A stretch of 64,000 nt of DNA from an uncultured Blautia sp. (GCA_958367245.1 CATXEA010000015.1:21244-85243), one strand, 5' to 3'. Shown: positions 16,750-25,644, counted from the stretch's first letter. The notes: generated from the letters alone by a model not told the origin. Translations and numbers: made by a program.

Positions 16750-17109
16750 ATGAAAATTGCAGTAGCAGCTATGGGCAACACTGTTGCCGGACATTTTGGA
16801 CATTGTGAAAACTTTATCTTTTTTGACACCGCTGACGGAAAAATCACATCTGTAAATTCCGTACCAAATCCGGGACATCGTCCGGGCTTCCTTCCGAACT
16901 TCCTTGCTGACAACGGCGCTGAGGTTGTCATCGCAGGCGGCATGGGCGGCGGAGCCGTTGATATTTTCAACGAGCGCGGCGTAGAAGTTATTGTAGGAGC
17001 TACCGGCGATGCAACTGTGGCTGTAGAAGCTTATCTTCGCGGAGAGCTTGTTTCCACAGGTTCTATCTGCCACAACCATGAACATGCCGATGAGTGCGGC
17101 AACCACTAA
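16750..17109 (+). CDS. NifX/NifB-C-type dinitrogenase cofactor-binding domain protein
   Basis: 119 residues from the ATG at 16750, 8 bases after AAGGAG; the ATG at 16744 is only 2 bases from that site and less likely. It begins MKIAVAAMGNTVAGHFGHCE, the usual start of single-domain dinitrogenase iron-molybdenum cofactor proteins, and continues with AEVVIAGGMGGGAVDIF, the conserved ligand loop. The C-terminus is His/Cys-rich (ICHNHEHADECGNH), a possible metal site. It is the last gene of the operon and is followed by a good terminator. Its partners suggest that it carries a metal-sulfur cluster for the two Fe-S ATPases. Confidence 0.9.
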   Translation: MKIAVAAMGNTVAGHFGHCENFIFFDTADGKITSVNSVPNPGHRPGFLPNFLADNGAEVVIAGGMGGGAVDIFNERGVEVIVGATGDATVAVEAYLRGELVSTGSICHNHEHADECGNH

Positions 17110-17133
17110 AAACAGGTTTTCTTGGATTTTTAC

Positions 17134-17165
17134 AGACCGGTGTCCTTGGATGCCGGTCTTTTTTA
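17134..17165 (+). terminator. Rho-independent terminator of the Fe-S ATPase operon
   Basis: AGACCGG (17134-17140) pairs with CCGGTCT (17153-17159), the inner bases extend the stem with wobble pairs, and a T-run follows. It lies 25 bases after the last stop codon. Confidence 0.85.
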
Positions 17166-17225
17166 TCCCTGTCAGAGACACCCCCTGTTTTTCTCTCATA
17201 TTATCATCTAAAATGCACAAATCTA

Positions 17226-17254
17226 TTGATTTCCCTACAGTTACCATGTATTAT
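17226..17254 (+). promoter_or_regulatory. Possible promoter of the GH95 gene
   Basis: TTGATT (17226-17231) with TATTAT (17249-17254) at 17 bases. An alternative TATAAT at 17252-17257 gives a 20-base spacer. No carbohydrate-repressor (cre) box was convincingly seen in this 228-base gap. Confidence 0.4.
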
Positions 17255-17337
17255 AATTTACAGATACATCTGATTTTCGCAGGATTTTTCTGTGTAAATT
17301 TGATAACATCTCATAAAATGCAAACGGAGGAAAAGGA

Positions 17338-19893
17338 ATGAAAACAACCGGAAATGATAATCTTCTCAGAATCTGGTACGACAGGCCTGCTCTTGACTGG
17401 CAGACAGAAGCTCTGGCAATCGGAAACGGTTACATGGGCGCTCTTGTATTCGGCGGCGCCAAAACAGACAAGATTCATCTCAACGAGAAGACTGTTTGGA
17501 ATGGAGGCCCTTCCGAAGGAACAGATTACAAATATGGAAATACAAATCCTGCAGATACCGAGCAGGATCTGGAAAAAATAAAAAAAGACCTGAATGCGCT
17601 CCGCAAAAAACTGGATGACAAATCCGAGCATGTATTCGGCTTTGACGGAAATTCCTATCAGGCATGCGGAACAGATACCAAAGGCGAGGCTATGGACTGG
17701 CTTAACAAGCTTATGGGCGACCTTACAGGCTATGAAGCTCCTCAGGACTATGCAAACCTCTATATTTCCAGCGATGTGGAAAACGAAGCTGACGTCACAA
17801 ATTATGTCCGCGACTTAGACCTGCGCACAGCTCTTGCCACAGTAAGCTACGATTATAACGGCGTCCGCTACACCCGCGAATACTTTAACAGTTATCCGGA
17901 TAACGTGCTTGCCATCCGCCTCAGCGCAGACCAGAAAGAAAAAGTCACGATTTCTGTACGTCTTGAGGACTGTACCGGAGGAACTGCTCCTGTAAACACA
18001 GCCGACGGCGACAGAATTACCATGACAAACACGCTCAAAAGCAATGGTCTGAAAACCGAAGCACAGCTTAAAGTTCTTCCAACAGGCGGAACCCTCACCT
18101 TAGACGGCTCCTCTGTTCATGTAGAAAAAGCGGATTCCGTTGTCCTGCTTCTTGCCTGCGGCACAGATTATAAAATGGAGCTTCCGTCTTTCAGAGGCGA
18201 AGACCCCCATCAGGCAATTACCGCCCGTCTTGACGCTGCCGCAGCAAAAGGCTACGAAGCGCTGAAGACTGCGCATCTTTCTGACTATACAGAGCTTTTC
18301 TCCCGTATGGAGCTGGGCTTCAATGAAGAGATTCCTCAGATTCCTACAAGTGAGCTTCTTCAGAAATACCGAAATCTGGTGGAGAAAAACGGCGGCGAGC
18401 TTCCTACAGACAAAGAGCAAAGAGCTATGGAGGTTATCTGCTATCAGTTCGGCCGTTACCTTACGATTGCAGGCTCCAGAAAGGGCGCACTCCCTACAAA
18501 CCTTCAGGGTGTGTGGGGCGAAGACCATTTTGAATGGGGCGGCGACTACCATTTCAACATTAACGTACAGATGAATTACTGGCCGACTATGGCAAGCAAT
18601 CTGGGAGAATGTCTCCTTCCTTATAACGATTATCTGGACGTTCTGCGCGAAGCAGGACGCACTGCCGCTGCCGCAGCTTTTGGCATTAAGAGCAACGACG
18701 GCGAAGAAAACGGCTGGCTGGTAGGATGCTTCAGTACCCCGTATATGTTTGTCACAATGGGGCAGAAAAATAACGCTGCAGGCTGGAACCCCATCGGTTC
18801 TGCATGGGGTCTTCTGAACTCCTATGAATACTATCTCTTCACAGAAGATAAAGAATTCCTCAAAAAGCTTTATCCGTCACTGAGAGAAGTTGCCAACTTC
18901 TGGAACGAAGCCCTTTACTGGAGTGAATACCAGAAGCGCTATGTATCCGCGCCGTCCTACTCTCCTGAGAACGGACCGATCGCCAACGGCGCTTCCTATG
19001 ACCAGCAGTTTATCTGGCAGCACTTCGAAAATACCATTGCTGCAGCCGAAATCCTCGGCGTTGACCAGGAGCTCATCCCTCTCTGGAGAGAAAAACAGTC
19101 CAAACTGACTCCTGTTATGGTCGGCTCTGACGGTCAGGTAAAAGAGTGGTTTGAAGAAACCCATATCGGCAAAGCGCAGGCCGGAGCTCTTCCGGAAATC
19201 GACATTCCACAGTGGAGACAGAGCCTTGGCGCAGACACAAACGGCGAACAGCCTCCGCACCGCCATCTCTCTCATCTGATGGCTCTTTATCCATGCAGCA
19301 TCATCAGCAAGGATGCTCCTGAATTTATGGATGCAGCTATGGTTTCCTTAAATGAGCGCGGTCTTGATGCAACCGGATGGTCCAAAGCCCATAAGCTGAA
19401 CCTCTGGGCGCGTACCGGTCATGCCGGTGAAGCATTCCAGATTGTTCAGTCCGCAGTCGGCGGCGGAAATTCCGGTTTCCTTATGAACCTCTTCTCCTCC
19501 CACGGCGGCGGTGAAAACTATAAGGGATACCCGATTTTCCAGATTGACGGAAACTTCGGCTACACAGCAGGCGTCAATGAAATGCTTATCCAGAGCCAGC
19601 TTGGCTATATCCAGTTCCTTCCGGCTCTGCCGAAACAGTGGGAAACAGGATATGTAAAGGGAATCGTGGCTCGTGGAAACTTTGTCATTGACATGAAGTG
19701 GACAGAGGGAACAGCAGATTCCTTTGCAGTAACCTCCAGAAACGGCAATCTCTTTACAGCAGAATATAAGGATTTATCCACCTACGCAGTAAAAGATTCC
19801 TGCGGAAATGACATTTCTGTTGAAAAACTCGGAAATGACAAAATTTCCTTCCCTACAAAAGCGGGAGAAACTTATACTATCACAAGAAAATAA
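17338..19893 (+). CDS. Glycoside hydrolase family 95 protein (alpha-L-fucosidase type)
   Basis: 851 residues behind a GGAGG site. GH95 enzymes invert mainly alpha-1,2-linked L-fucose, with some acting on L-galactose. The N-terminal signature EALAIGNGYMGALVFGG and LNEKTVWNGG is present. The catalytic-barrel segments contain the expected residues: FNINVQMNYWP (the Asn pair), SYSPENGP (catalytic Glu) and IFQIDGNFGYTAG (catalytic-site Asp). No signal peptide is seen, so it probably acts in the cytosol on imported fucosylated oligosaccharides, such as mucin or milk-glycan fragments. An insertion near residues 75-140 with a charged helix departs from the compact family N-domain. It is monocistronic, and no transporter gene is adjacent. 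Confidence 0.92.
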   Translation: MKTTGNDNLLRIWYDRPALDWQTEALAIGNGYMGALVFGGAKTDKIHLNEKTVWNGGPSEGTDYKYGNTNPADTEQDLEKIKKDLNALRKKLDDKSEHVFGFDGNSYQACGTDTKGEAMDWLNKLMGDLTGYEAPQDYANLYISSDVENEADVTNYVRDLDLRTALATVSYDYNGVRYTREYFNSYPDNVLAIRLSADQKEKVTISVRLEDCTGGTAPVNTADGDRITMTNTLKSNGLKTEAQLKVLPTGGTLTLDGSSVHVEKADSVVLLLACGTDYKMELPSFRGEDPHQAITARLDAAAAKGYEALKTAHLSDYTELFSRMELGFNEEIPQIPTSELLQKYRNLVEKNGGELPTDKEQRAMEVICYQFGRYLTIAGSRKGALPTNLQGVWGEDHFEWGGDYHFNINVQMNYWPTMASNLGECLLPYNDYLDVLREAGRTAAAAAFGIKSNDGEENGWLVGCFSTPYMFVTMGQKNNAAGWNPIGSAWGLLNSYEYYLFTEDKEFLKKLYPSLREVANFWNEALYWSEYQKRYVSAPSYSPENGPIANGASYDQQFIWQHFENTIAAAEILGVDQELIPLWREKQSKLTPVMVGSDGQVKEWFEETHIGKAQAGALPEIDIPQWRQSLGADTNGEQPPHRHLSHLMALYPCSIISKDAPEFMDAAMVSLNERGLDATGWSKAHKLNLWARTGHAGEAFQIVQSAVGGGNSGFLMNLFSSHGGGENYKGYPIFQIDGNFGYTAGVNEMLIQSQLGYIQFLPALPKQWETGYVKGIVARGNFVIDMKWTEGTADSFAVTSRNGNLFTAEYKDLSTYAVKDSCGNDISVEKLGNDKISFPTKAGETYTITRK

Positions 19894-19949
19894 AAAACGG
19901 TTTTCAGAACATGTTTCATCCATACTCTTACTGTTCTGAATCTGCTGCA

Positions 19950-19993
19950 AGAGCGGCTGTGTGACAGAAAAGGTCATACAGCCGTTCTTTTTA
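19950..19993 (+). terminator. Rho-independent terminator of the GH95 gene
   Basis: A 16-bp stem (19950-19965 with 19973-19988, two G-U pairs) with a 7-base loop is followed by a T-rich run. It lies about 57 bases after the GH95 stop. Confidence 0.85.
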
Positions 19994-20012
19994 TTTATTT
20001 TTAAAACACCTC

Positions 20013-20043
20013 TTGACTCTACAGTGACTGTAGACCTTATGAT
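20013..20043 (+). promoter_or_regulatory. MerR-type promoter with dyad in a 19-bp spacer
   Basis: TTGACT (20013-20018) and TATGAT (20038-20043) are 19 bases apart. The spacer carries the perfect dyad CTACAGT-G-ACTGTAG (20019-20033, extendable by one pair on each side). An over-long spacer filled by a dyad is the hallmark of promoters that MerR-family activators twist into register. No merR gene is in the window near it. It should drive the acetyltransferase and the two ABC exporter genes. Confidence 0.8.
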
Positions 20044-20086
20044 ACTTTATGAAAAGAGCGTATACAGCATTTTGAGGAGGATTCAT

Positions 20087-20623
20087 ATGAAAATCACAGA
20101 ATTAAAGAAGGAACAGTGGAAAGAAATTAAAGAAATCTATCTGGAAGCCTTTCCAAAGCAGGAACGGAAACCTTTTTTCGTTTTAAAACACTCTGTAAAA
20201 AGTAAAAAAGCCCGTATTTTTACAGCAACCGACGATCAGACACTTATGGGCTTCGTAATGGTCATCCCATATGAAGACATGGTTATGGTCGATTATCTGG
20301 CTGTTTCCGGAAAAATACGCAGCAAGGGAACCGGAAGTTTTCTCATGCAGGAAATCTGTAAATATTTTTCCGGCAAAAAAGTTGTCCTTTTAATCGAACG
20401 TCTGGATGAAAAGGCGGCAAATCAGGAACAAAGAATCGCCCGGAGAAGATTTTATTTCAAAAACGGCTTCACTTCATCCGGCATTTTTACAAAAGGCGCA
20501 GGCGGCGATATGGAAATCTTAACTTTCGGAGGGCAGGTGTCTCCCGAACGCTATCTTGAACTTCAGAAATATGCATTAGGCAGTCTTTTTTTCCGCCTGT
20601 CGAAAATTAAAATTGTAAAATAA
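20087..20623 (+). CDS. GNAT-family N-acetyltransferase
   Basis: 178 residues from the ATG at 20087, 6 bases after GAGGAGG; the in-frame upstream codons cross the promoter and terminator and are not used. The acetyl-CoA-binding core is visible as VDYLAVSGKIRSKGTGSFLMQ (about residues 65-85, a variant of the R/Q-x-x-G-x-G/A motif), followed by a typical alpha4-beta6-beta7 end (RRRFYFKNGF). The substrate is unknown. It is the first gene behind the MerR-type promoter and precedes a drug-type ABC exporter by 39 bases, so a role in modifying a toxic compound is plausible by context only. Confidence 0.8.
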   Translation: MKITELKKEQWKEIKEIYLEAFPKQERKPFFVLKHSVKSKKARIFTATDDQTLMGFVMVIPYEDMVMVDYLAVSGKIRSKGTGSFLMQEICKYFSGKKVVLLIERLDEKAANQEQRIARRRFYFKNGFTSSGIFTKGAGGDMEILTFGGQVSPERYLELQKYALGSLFFRLSKIKIVK

Positions 20624-20662
20624 AAGTACACGCAAATATACAGGAAAGGAGTTTCATCATTT

Positions 20663-22396
20663 ATGCGTACTATTTTTTCCAAAATCAAACTCAATAAATG
20701 TCAGGTTACGATTCTGTCCGTACTGGTACTGCTGTCCGCTGTGGGAGAAATGCTTCTTCCCTCCCTTCTGGCGCAGATGATCAACAGCGGAGTTGCAAAC
20801 GCCAAAAACAGGCTGATTTTTACCCTGGCAGGCGTCATGGCAGGAATCACTGTTCTGGCATGTATCATCAACTTTTTATCCGTAAAGCTTGCAGCGCGGA
20901 TTTCAACTGATTTTTCCGCCAGACTTCGAGGAGAGGTTTTTGATAAAGTGCAAAGCTTTTCCGCTGCCGAGCTGGACCGTTTCGGCGTTGCAAGTCTGGT
21001 GACAAGAAGTACCTCTGACATTACCAATATTCAGCTTTTTCTTACCATGCTCCTTCGCATTGGTATTCTGGCGCCCATGATGGCTGTTGCCGGTCTTGTG
21101 TTTTCTGCTGCTACCGGCGGAAAAGTAAGTTCTGTCCTTACAGTAGCAATCCCGGTTCTTCTTATAGGGGTCGGAGGCATCGTTATGTTTGCCTCCCGTT
21201 ATTCCATCCGTCTTCGCCAAAAGCTTGACCAGATTAACCGTCTGTTTCTTGAATCTCTGGAAGGCGTCCGTGTAATCCGCGCTTTCAATAAACAGGCAAA
21301 TGAAAGCCGTCGTTTCGGTGAGGCAAACAAAGAATACACACAGACTGCCATGACAGCCGGAAAAATCACCAGCTTTCTGATGCCTGCCATCAACGTAATC
21401 TTCGGCGTGACAACAGCCGCTGTTTTAGGTCTGGGAGCTGTCTATGTGGAAAGCGGAGCTATGGAAGTCGGTTCTCTGGTGGCTAACAGCCAGTATATCA
21501 GCATGGTTCTCATGTCCGTTATGCTTTTTGCTATGGTTATTATGATGTTTCCAACCACCTATGCCTGCGCCGGACGAATCTCAGAAGTTCTGGAAACCGA
21601 AAGCAGCATTAAAGACGGAAACTTCCGGATTCAGGACCGTCCTCTTCGTTCCACAATCGAATTTCGTCATGTTACGTTCGCTTATCCCGATGCAGACGAA
21701 CCCATTCTCAAAGACATCTGCTTTGAATCTCATCCGGGAGAGGTAACTGCTATCATCGGAGGTACCGGAAGAGGGAAATCCAGTATCCTGAAGCTGATTC
21801 CAAGACTGTATGACCCGCTGTTCGGAACTGTCCTCATCGACGGTATCAATGCAAAAGACTACAAGGTGGATGAGCTTCGCTCTCTGATTGGTTACGTTCC
21901 TCAGAAAAATGTGCTTTTCTCCGGAGACATTGCTTCAAATCTGAATTTCGGAAATGAACAGGGCGGGGAAGCTCAGTGGAAACAGGCTGCATCCATTGCC
22001 TGCGCCGACGAATTTATTGAGAAAAAAGCTCAGAAATATCACGACCCGATTTCACAGGGCGGTACTAACCTCTCCGGTGGTCAGAGGCAGAGAATGGCAA
22101 TAGCTCGAGCTGTGATGAAAGCTCCTGAAATCTACGTCTTTGACGACAGTTTTTCCGCTCTTGATATGAAAACGGACAGGACTCTTCGGCAGAACATCAA
22201 AGACCATCTGGGCGATGCCACAGTAATCATGGTTGCCCAGAGAATCAGCTCTATTTTAGATGCCGACCGTATTCTTGTTGTCGATGACGGACAGATTGTC
22301 GGACAGGGCACTCACAAAGAGCTTCTTGCCACCTGCTCTCTTTACAGGGAGATGGCAGAAATCCAGTTAGGAAAGGAGAACCTGGAAAATGAATAA
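20663..22396 (+). CDS. Heterodimeric ABC exporter, subunit with degenerate ATPase site
   Basis: 577 residues: six membrane helices in the first about 310 residues, then a nucleotide-binding domain. The Walker A loop is IIGGTGRGKSS, the signature is canonical (NLSGGQRQRMAIARA), but the Walker B segment reads YVFDDSFSALD, with Asp where the catalytic Glu should be. That is the pattern of the non-hydrolysing site of heterodimeric exporters such as BmrCD or LmrCD. The partner gene overlaps by 8 bases. Together they should export drugs, lipids or peptides. The preceding acetyltransferase gene and the MerR-type promoter suggest induction by a toxic ligand. Confidence 0.9.
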   Translation: MRTIFSKIKLNKCQVTILSVLVLLSAVGEMLLPSLLAQMINSGVANAKNRLIFTLAGVMAGITVLACIINFLSVKLAARISTDFSARLRGEVFDKVQSFSAAELDRFGVASLVTRSTSDITNIQLFLTMLLRIGILAPMMAVAGLVFSAATGGKVSSVLTVAIPVLLIGVGGIVMFASRYSIRLRQKLDQINRLFLESLEGVRVIRAFNKQANESRRFGEANKEYTQTAMTAGKITSFLMPAINVIFGVTTAAVLGLGAVYVESGAMEVGSLVANSQYISMVLMSVMLFAMVIMMFPTTYACAGRISEVLETESSIKDGNFRIQDRPLRSTIEFRHVTFAYPDADEPILKDICFESHPGEVTAIIGGTGRGKSSILKLIPRLYDPLFGTVLIDGINAKDYKVDELRSLIGYVPQKNVLFSGDIASNLNFGNEQGGEAQWKQAASIACADEFIEKKAQKYHDPISQGGTNLSGGQRQRMAIARAVMKAPEIYVFDDSFSALDMKTDRTLRQNIKDHLGDATVIMVAQRISSILDADRILVVDDGQIVGQGTHKELLATCSLYREMAEIQLGKENLENE

Positions 22397-24131
22397 GAAA
22401 ACTGTATTTAAACGTCTGGCAGGTTACCTGAAAGCCTACCGCCTGCGGCTTTTCCTTGTACTTCTTTTTGCCGGAATCAGTACCATGTTTATGGTTCTTG
22501 CCCCCTTTTTCATAGGAAAAATAACAACAACACTTTTTGACAGCATCAGGGACGGCGTATTTTACTGGGATAAAATCCTGCTGCTTTTGGCTATCCTTAC
22601 AGGTTTATACCTGATTTCCCAGTTTTTCTCTGTTCTTCAGGGATTTGGAATGGTAAAAATCACTTCCGGCGTAATGGAAACTCTCCGTCAGGATATTGAC
22701 GCAAAAATGCACCGGCTAAAACTGAATTATTACGACACTCATACACACGGCGATATTTTAAGTATTATCACCAATGATGTAGATACCATAAACAACACCA
22801 TAAGCCAGAATCTGACTTCCATTGTCACTCAGCTTATCACTGCTGCAGGAATCTTTATTATGATGCTTATGATAAGTCCGAAGCTTACCTTTATTCCTGT
22901 TATTATGGTTCCCCTCTCTTTATTCAGCGCTGCAGGCGTTATGAAGGCAAGCGGGAAATATTACGGCCGTCAGCAGGAATATCTTGGAAAGCTCAACGGT
23001 TATATTGAGGAAATATATAACGGTCAGCAGGTTGTTCAGTCCTTTAATTATCAACAAAGAGCAAAAACAGAATTTGGAATATTAAACGAAAAACTCAAAG
23101 ACAGTTCCCGAAAGGCAGAAACAACCGCCGGGGCAATCAGCCCTATCACCACTCTGGTAAATGACCTTGGTTATGTTCTCTGTGCTGCCATCGGCTGTAT
23201 CTGGGCAATTGCCGGAAAGCTTGCAGTCGGAAACGTACAGGCAATGCTGGACTACACCCGCAAATTTGCAGAGCCCTTCTCTTCCCTTGCAGGTATGGCG
23301 GGAAGCATCGGAGCTGCCGCTGCTGCCGGAGAACGTATCTTCTCTCTCCTTGATGCACCTGAGGAAGAACCTGATACTGCTGTAAGTCATGCCCCTGAAA
23401 ACCACGGAGGCAGCGTTGTTTTCCGAAATGTACAGTTCGGTTATTCTCCTGACCGTATGTTGATGAAAGACGTTAATCTTACAGTTAAACCCGGACAAAA
23501 AGTTGCTGTAGTCGGTCCCACCGGTGCCGGAAAAACAACTCTTATCAATCTGCTGATGCGCTTCTATGAGCTCAACGGAGGAAGCATTTCTGTAGACGGG
23601 GTCGATATCAAAGATATGACACGTGCAGAGCTTCGTGACCGCTTCGGCATGGTTCTTCAGGATACCTGGCTTTTCGAAGGAACCATCGGGGAAAACATTG
23701 GCTATGCAGAAGAAAATATGTCTCGGGAAAAAATCATTTCCGCCTCTAAATCAGCCTGCTCACACAGCTTCGTCAAGACGCTTCCGGGAGGTTACGACAT
23801 GATTTTGAGTAAGGGAGCTGAAAACATTTCCCAGGGAGAACGCCAGCTTCTGACGATTGCCCGCGCTATTGCCTCCGACCCTGAGATTATGATTCTCGAC
23901 GAGGCAACCAGCAATGTAGATACACATACAGAAGTCCTGATTCAAAAAGCAATGGCTGAACTGATGAAAGGCAGAACCAGCTTTGTCATTGCCCACCGTC
24001 TCTCTACCATTCGTGATGCAGATATGATTCTGTACATGGAAGACGGCGATATTAAAGAAATAGGAACACATGACGAGCTGATGGCAAAAAACGGAAAATA
24101 TGCAACCTTATATCTCAGTCAGTTTGCCTGA
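22389..24131 (+). CDS. Heterodimeric ABC exporter, subunit with catalytic ATPase site
   Basis: 580 residues, membrane domain then ATPase domain. Walker A is VVGPTGAGKTTL and Walker B carries the catalytic Glu (IMILDEATSNVD), but the signature is NISQGERQLL instead of LSGGQ. This complements its partner: the site formed by the partner Walker motifs and this altered signature is the degenerate one, while the other is active. The ATG lies inside the end of the partner gene with AAAGGAG just upstream, so translation is coupled. A strong palindromic terminator follows. Confidence 0.92.
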   Translation: MNKKTVFKRLAGYLKAYRLRLFLVLLFAGISTMFMVLAPFFIGKITTTLFDSIRDGVFYWDKILLLLAILTGLYLISQFFSVLQGFGMVKITSGVMETLRQDIDAKMHRLKLNYYDTHTHGDILSIITNDVDTINNTISQNLTSIVTQLITAAGIFIMMLMISPKLTFIPVIMVPLSLFSAAGVMKASGKYYGRQQEYLGKLNGYIEEIYNGQQVVQSFNYQQRAKTEFGILNEKLKDSSRKAETTAGAISPITTLVNDLGYVLCAAIGCIWAIAGKLAVGNVQAMLDYTRKFAEPFSSLAGMAGSIGAAAAAGERIFSLLDAPEEEPDTAVSHAPENHGGSVVFRNVQFGYSPDRMLMKDVNLTVKPGQKVAVVGPTGAGKTTLINLLMRFYELNGGSISVDGVDIKDMTRAELRDRFGMVLQDTWLFEGTIGENIGYAEENMSREKIISASKSACSHSFVKTLPGGYDMILSKGAENISQGERQLLTIARAIASDPEIMILDEATSNVDTHTEVLIQKAMAELMKGRTSFVIAHRLSTIRDADMILYMEDGDIKEIGTHDELMAKNGKYATLYLSQFA

Positions 24132-24157
24132 TTTATTTATAGTTATCTCCATATAAG

Positions 24158-24199
24158 AACAGCCGTTTATCCGGAAAATTTTCCGGATAAACGGCTGTT
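24158..24199. terminator. Bidirectional terminator, perfect 21-bp palindrome
   Basis: The arms 24158-24178 and 24179-24199 are exact reverse complements and would fold with an AAAATTTT loop. The element separates the convergent exporter and serpin genes and can serve both strands. The flanking T-runs are short. Confidence 0.85.
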
Positions 24200-24218
24200 T
24201 CATTTCTTTAAAAGCAGT

Positions 24219-25484
24219 TCATGCCTGTTTTTCTGTTGTTGCAGTCTTTCCCATAAACAGAACTTCCTGATTTTCTTCATCATAAATCAGAAAGGCGAAA
24301 GGACGGTCAAGAGTTACCTCTTTGATAATCTCCGGTTCTTCCGGCATTAATGCGCATTTTTCCATCACGATCGCTGTAACTGCCGCTGCCTTTGTTCCGT
24401 TTTCATCCAACTGAAGATTTGTTTTCTGGATAATTGAGCCTACCTTTGCCGGTGTTTCACTTAATCCGGAAAAATCTGCGCTGTCCGAAAAAATATCAGC
24501 TAATCCCATTTTGGATAAGATATCTTCCAATAAGGTAGAAGTTGTGAAATCAAGAGCCGGCATTTTACAGATTACCTGAGTGTACTCAGGTTCTGAATTT
24601 AACAAACTGTAAAGATCCAGATCTGTCAGCTTAAAGTCCCCTTCCTTCTTCGGAAGAATTCCCACAAACTGCAGTCCATTCTGGTAATAACGGGAAAATG
24701 CAGTTGCCTGCTCATTCTCAAAATATCTGTTTCCCTCAGTCATCATATAGGTAGTCTCTTCTGTTCCGTCAAAACCTTTGAAAGTTTCCTTTTCCTCTGA
24801 CATTACCCATGCCTCTTCGCTCCAGGGTGACTCGAAATACAGGGAATTCGTCAAAACAAGCCCCGCTTCTTCCGAAATCATATCAGGAGTTACGATTTCC
24901 GGAATCAGGTGTTCCGTCTGCTCATCTGCCCAGTCATTAATCATTTTGCTGACCTTTCCTGGGTCTCCGAAGTCTTCATTGGTAAGTCCTGCATTGAAAT
25001 CTGTCTGTACTCTCTCAATATAATCTTCTTTGAGTTTCCAGTTATGGTCTGCCCAAAGCGCGTTTGCAATTTTCAGTTTCTGTCTGTATCCGTTTTTCTC
25101 TTCTTCCTCTGAAGAATTGCGTTCTGCTGCAGATTTCGTATATTCTTTGGCATATTTCCCATACTGGTCTGTTCCCAGAAAGCTGTTCAGCGCTTCTTTC
25201 GTCTTGCCGCCTGCGCCTTCCGCCAACATACCAAGGGCATAATTCAGGCTTGTGGGACTGAACATCACATTCGGAAAATCAGCTCCTGACGCAATTTCGT
25301 CCGTAATCTTCGCAGCATTCTCCATACGGATTTCTGCCTGTATGTTTTCTTCCTTACTTCTGTCTTTCCCGTTCTCCAGTATAATCGGAGCTTCCTCTGC
25401 CGCCGGCACAGGAATACAAGCTGTCGTAAATATGGTCGCTGCCGTCAGCGCCGATATAAATACTCTGTTTGCAGTTTTTTTCAT
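24219..25484 (-). CDS. Secreted serpin (serine/cysteine protease inhibitor)
   Basis: 421 residues from the ATG at 25484 (MKKTANRVFISALTAAT), which follows AGGAGG; a 26-codon longer reading has no ribosome-binding site. The signal peptide ends near TTACIPVPAAEE; the Cys could be a weak lipobox, otherwise cleavage falls after PAA. Serpin landmarks include NVMFSPTSLNYALGMLAEGA, LVLTNSLYFESPW and, near the C-terminus, DRPFAFLIYDEE. The hinge of the reactive loop is well kept (ENGTKAAAVTAIV), so the inhibitory loop-insertion mechanism should work. By register with alpha1-antitrypsin, P1 falls on or near the Cys in VMEKCALM. Secreted gut bacterial serpins inhibit host elastases. The target here is unknown. 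Confidence 0.92.
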   Translation of the reverse strand: MKKTANRVFISALTAATIFTTACIPVPAAEEAPIILENGKDRSKEENIQAEIRMENAAKITDEIASGADFPNVMFSPTSLNYALGMLAEGAGGKTKEALNSFLGTDQYGKYAKEYTKSAAERNSSEEEEKNGYRQKLKIANALWADHNWKLKEDYIERVQTDFNAGLTNEDFGDPGKVSKMINDWADEQTEHLIPEIVTPDMISEEAGLVLTNSLYFESPWSEEAWVMSEEKETFKGFDGTEETTYMMTEGNRYFENEQATAFSRYYQNGLQFVGILPKKEGDFKLTDLDLYSLLNSEPEYTQVICKMPALDFTTSTLLEDILSKMGLADIFSDSADFSGLSETPAKVGSIIQKTNLQLDENGTKAAAVTAIVMEKCALMPEEPEIIKEVTLDRPFAFLIYDEENQEVLFMGKTATTEKQA

Positions 25485-25644
25485 AAAAGTCCTCCTGTAC
25501 GGTTTATTTGTTCCTTTATTATACAGGAATTTTTGTTTATTTCTGTAATATATGCTTTTCACTGAGCTGCTAAAAAAAATTTTTCTATCAATTTGTATGG
25601 AATTCGATTATACTGAAAGTAGTAAAATCTTAAGGAGATTCATT

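Noticed and set aside
14326..17109. A nitrogenase or FeMo-cofactor locus
   Set aside because: NifX-type domains are present but no nifH, nifD, nifK, nifE, nifN or radical-SAM nifB gene; the set matches the broader anaerobe Fe-S ATPase cluster.
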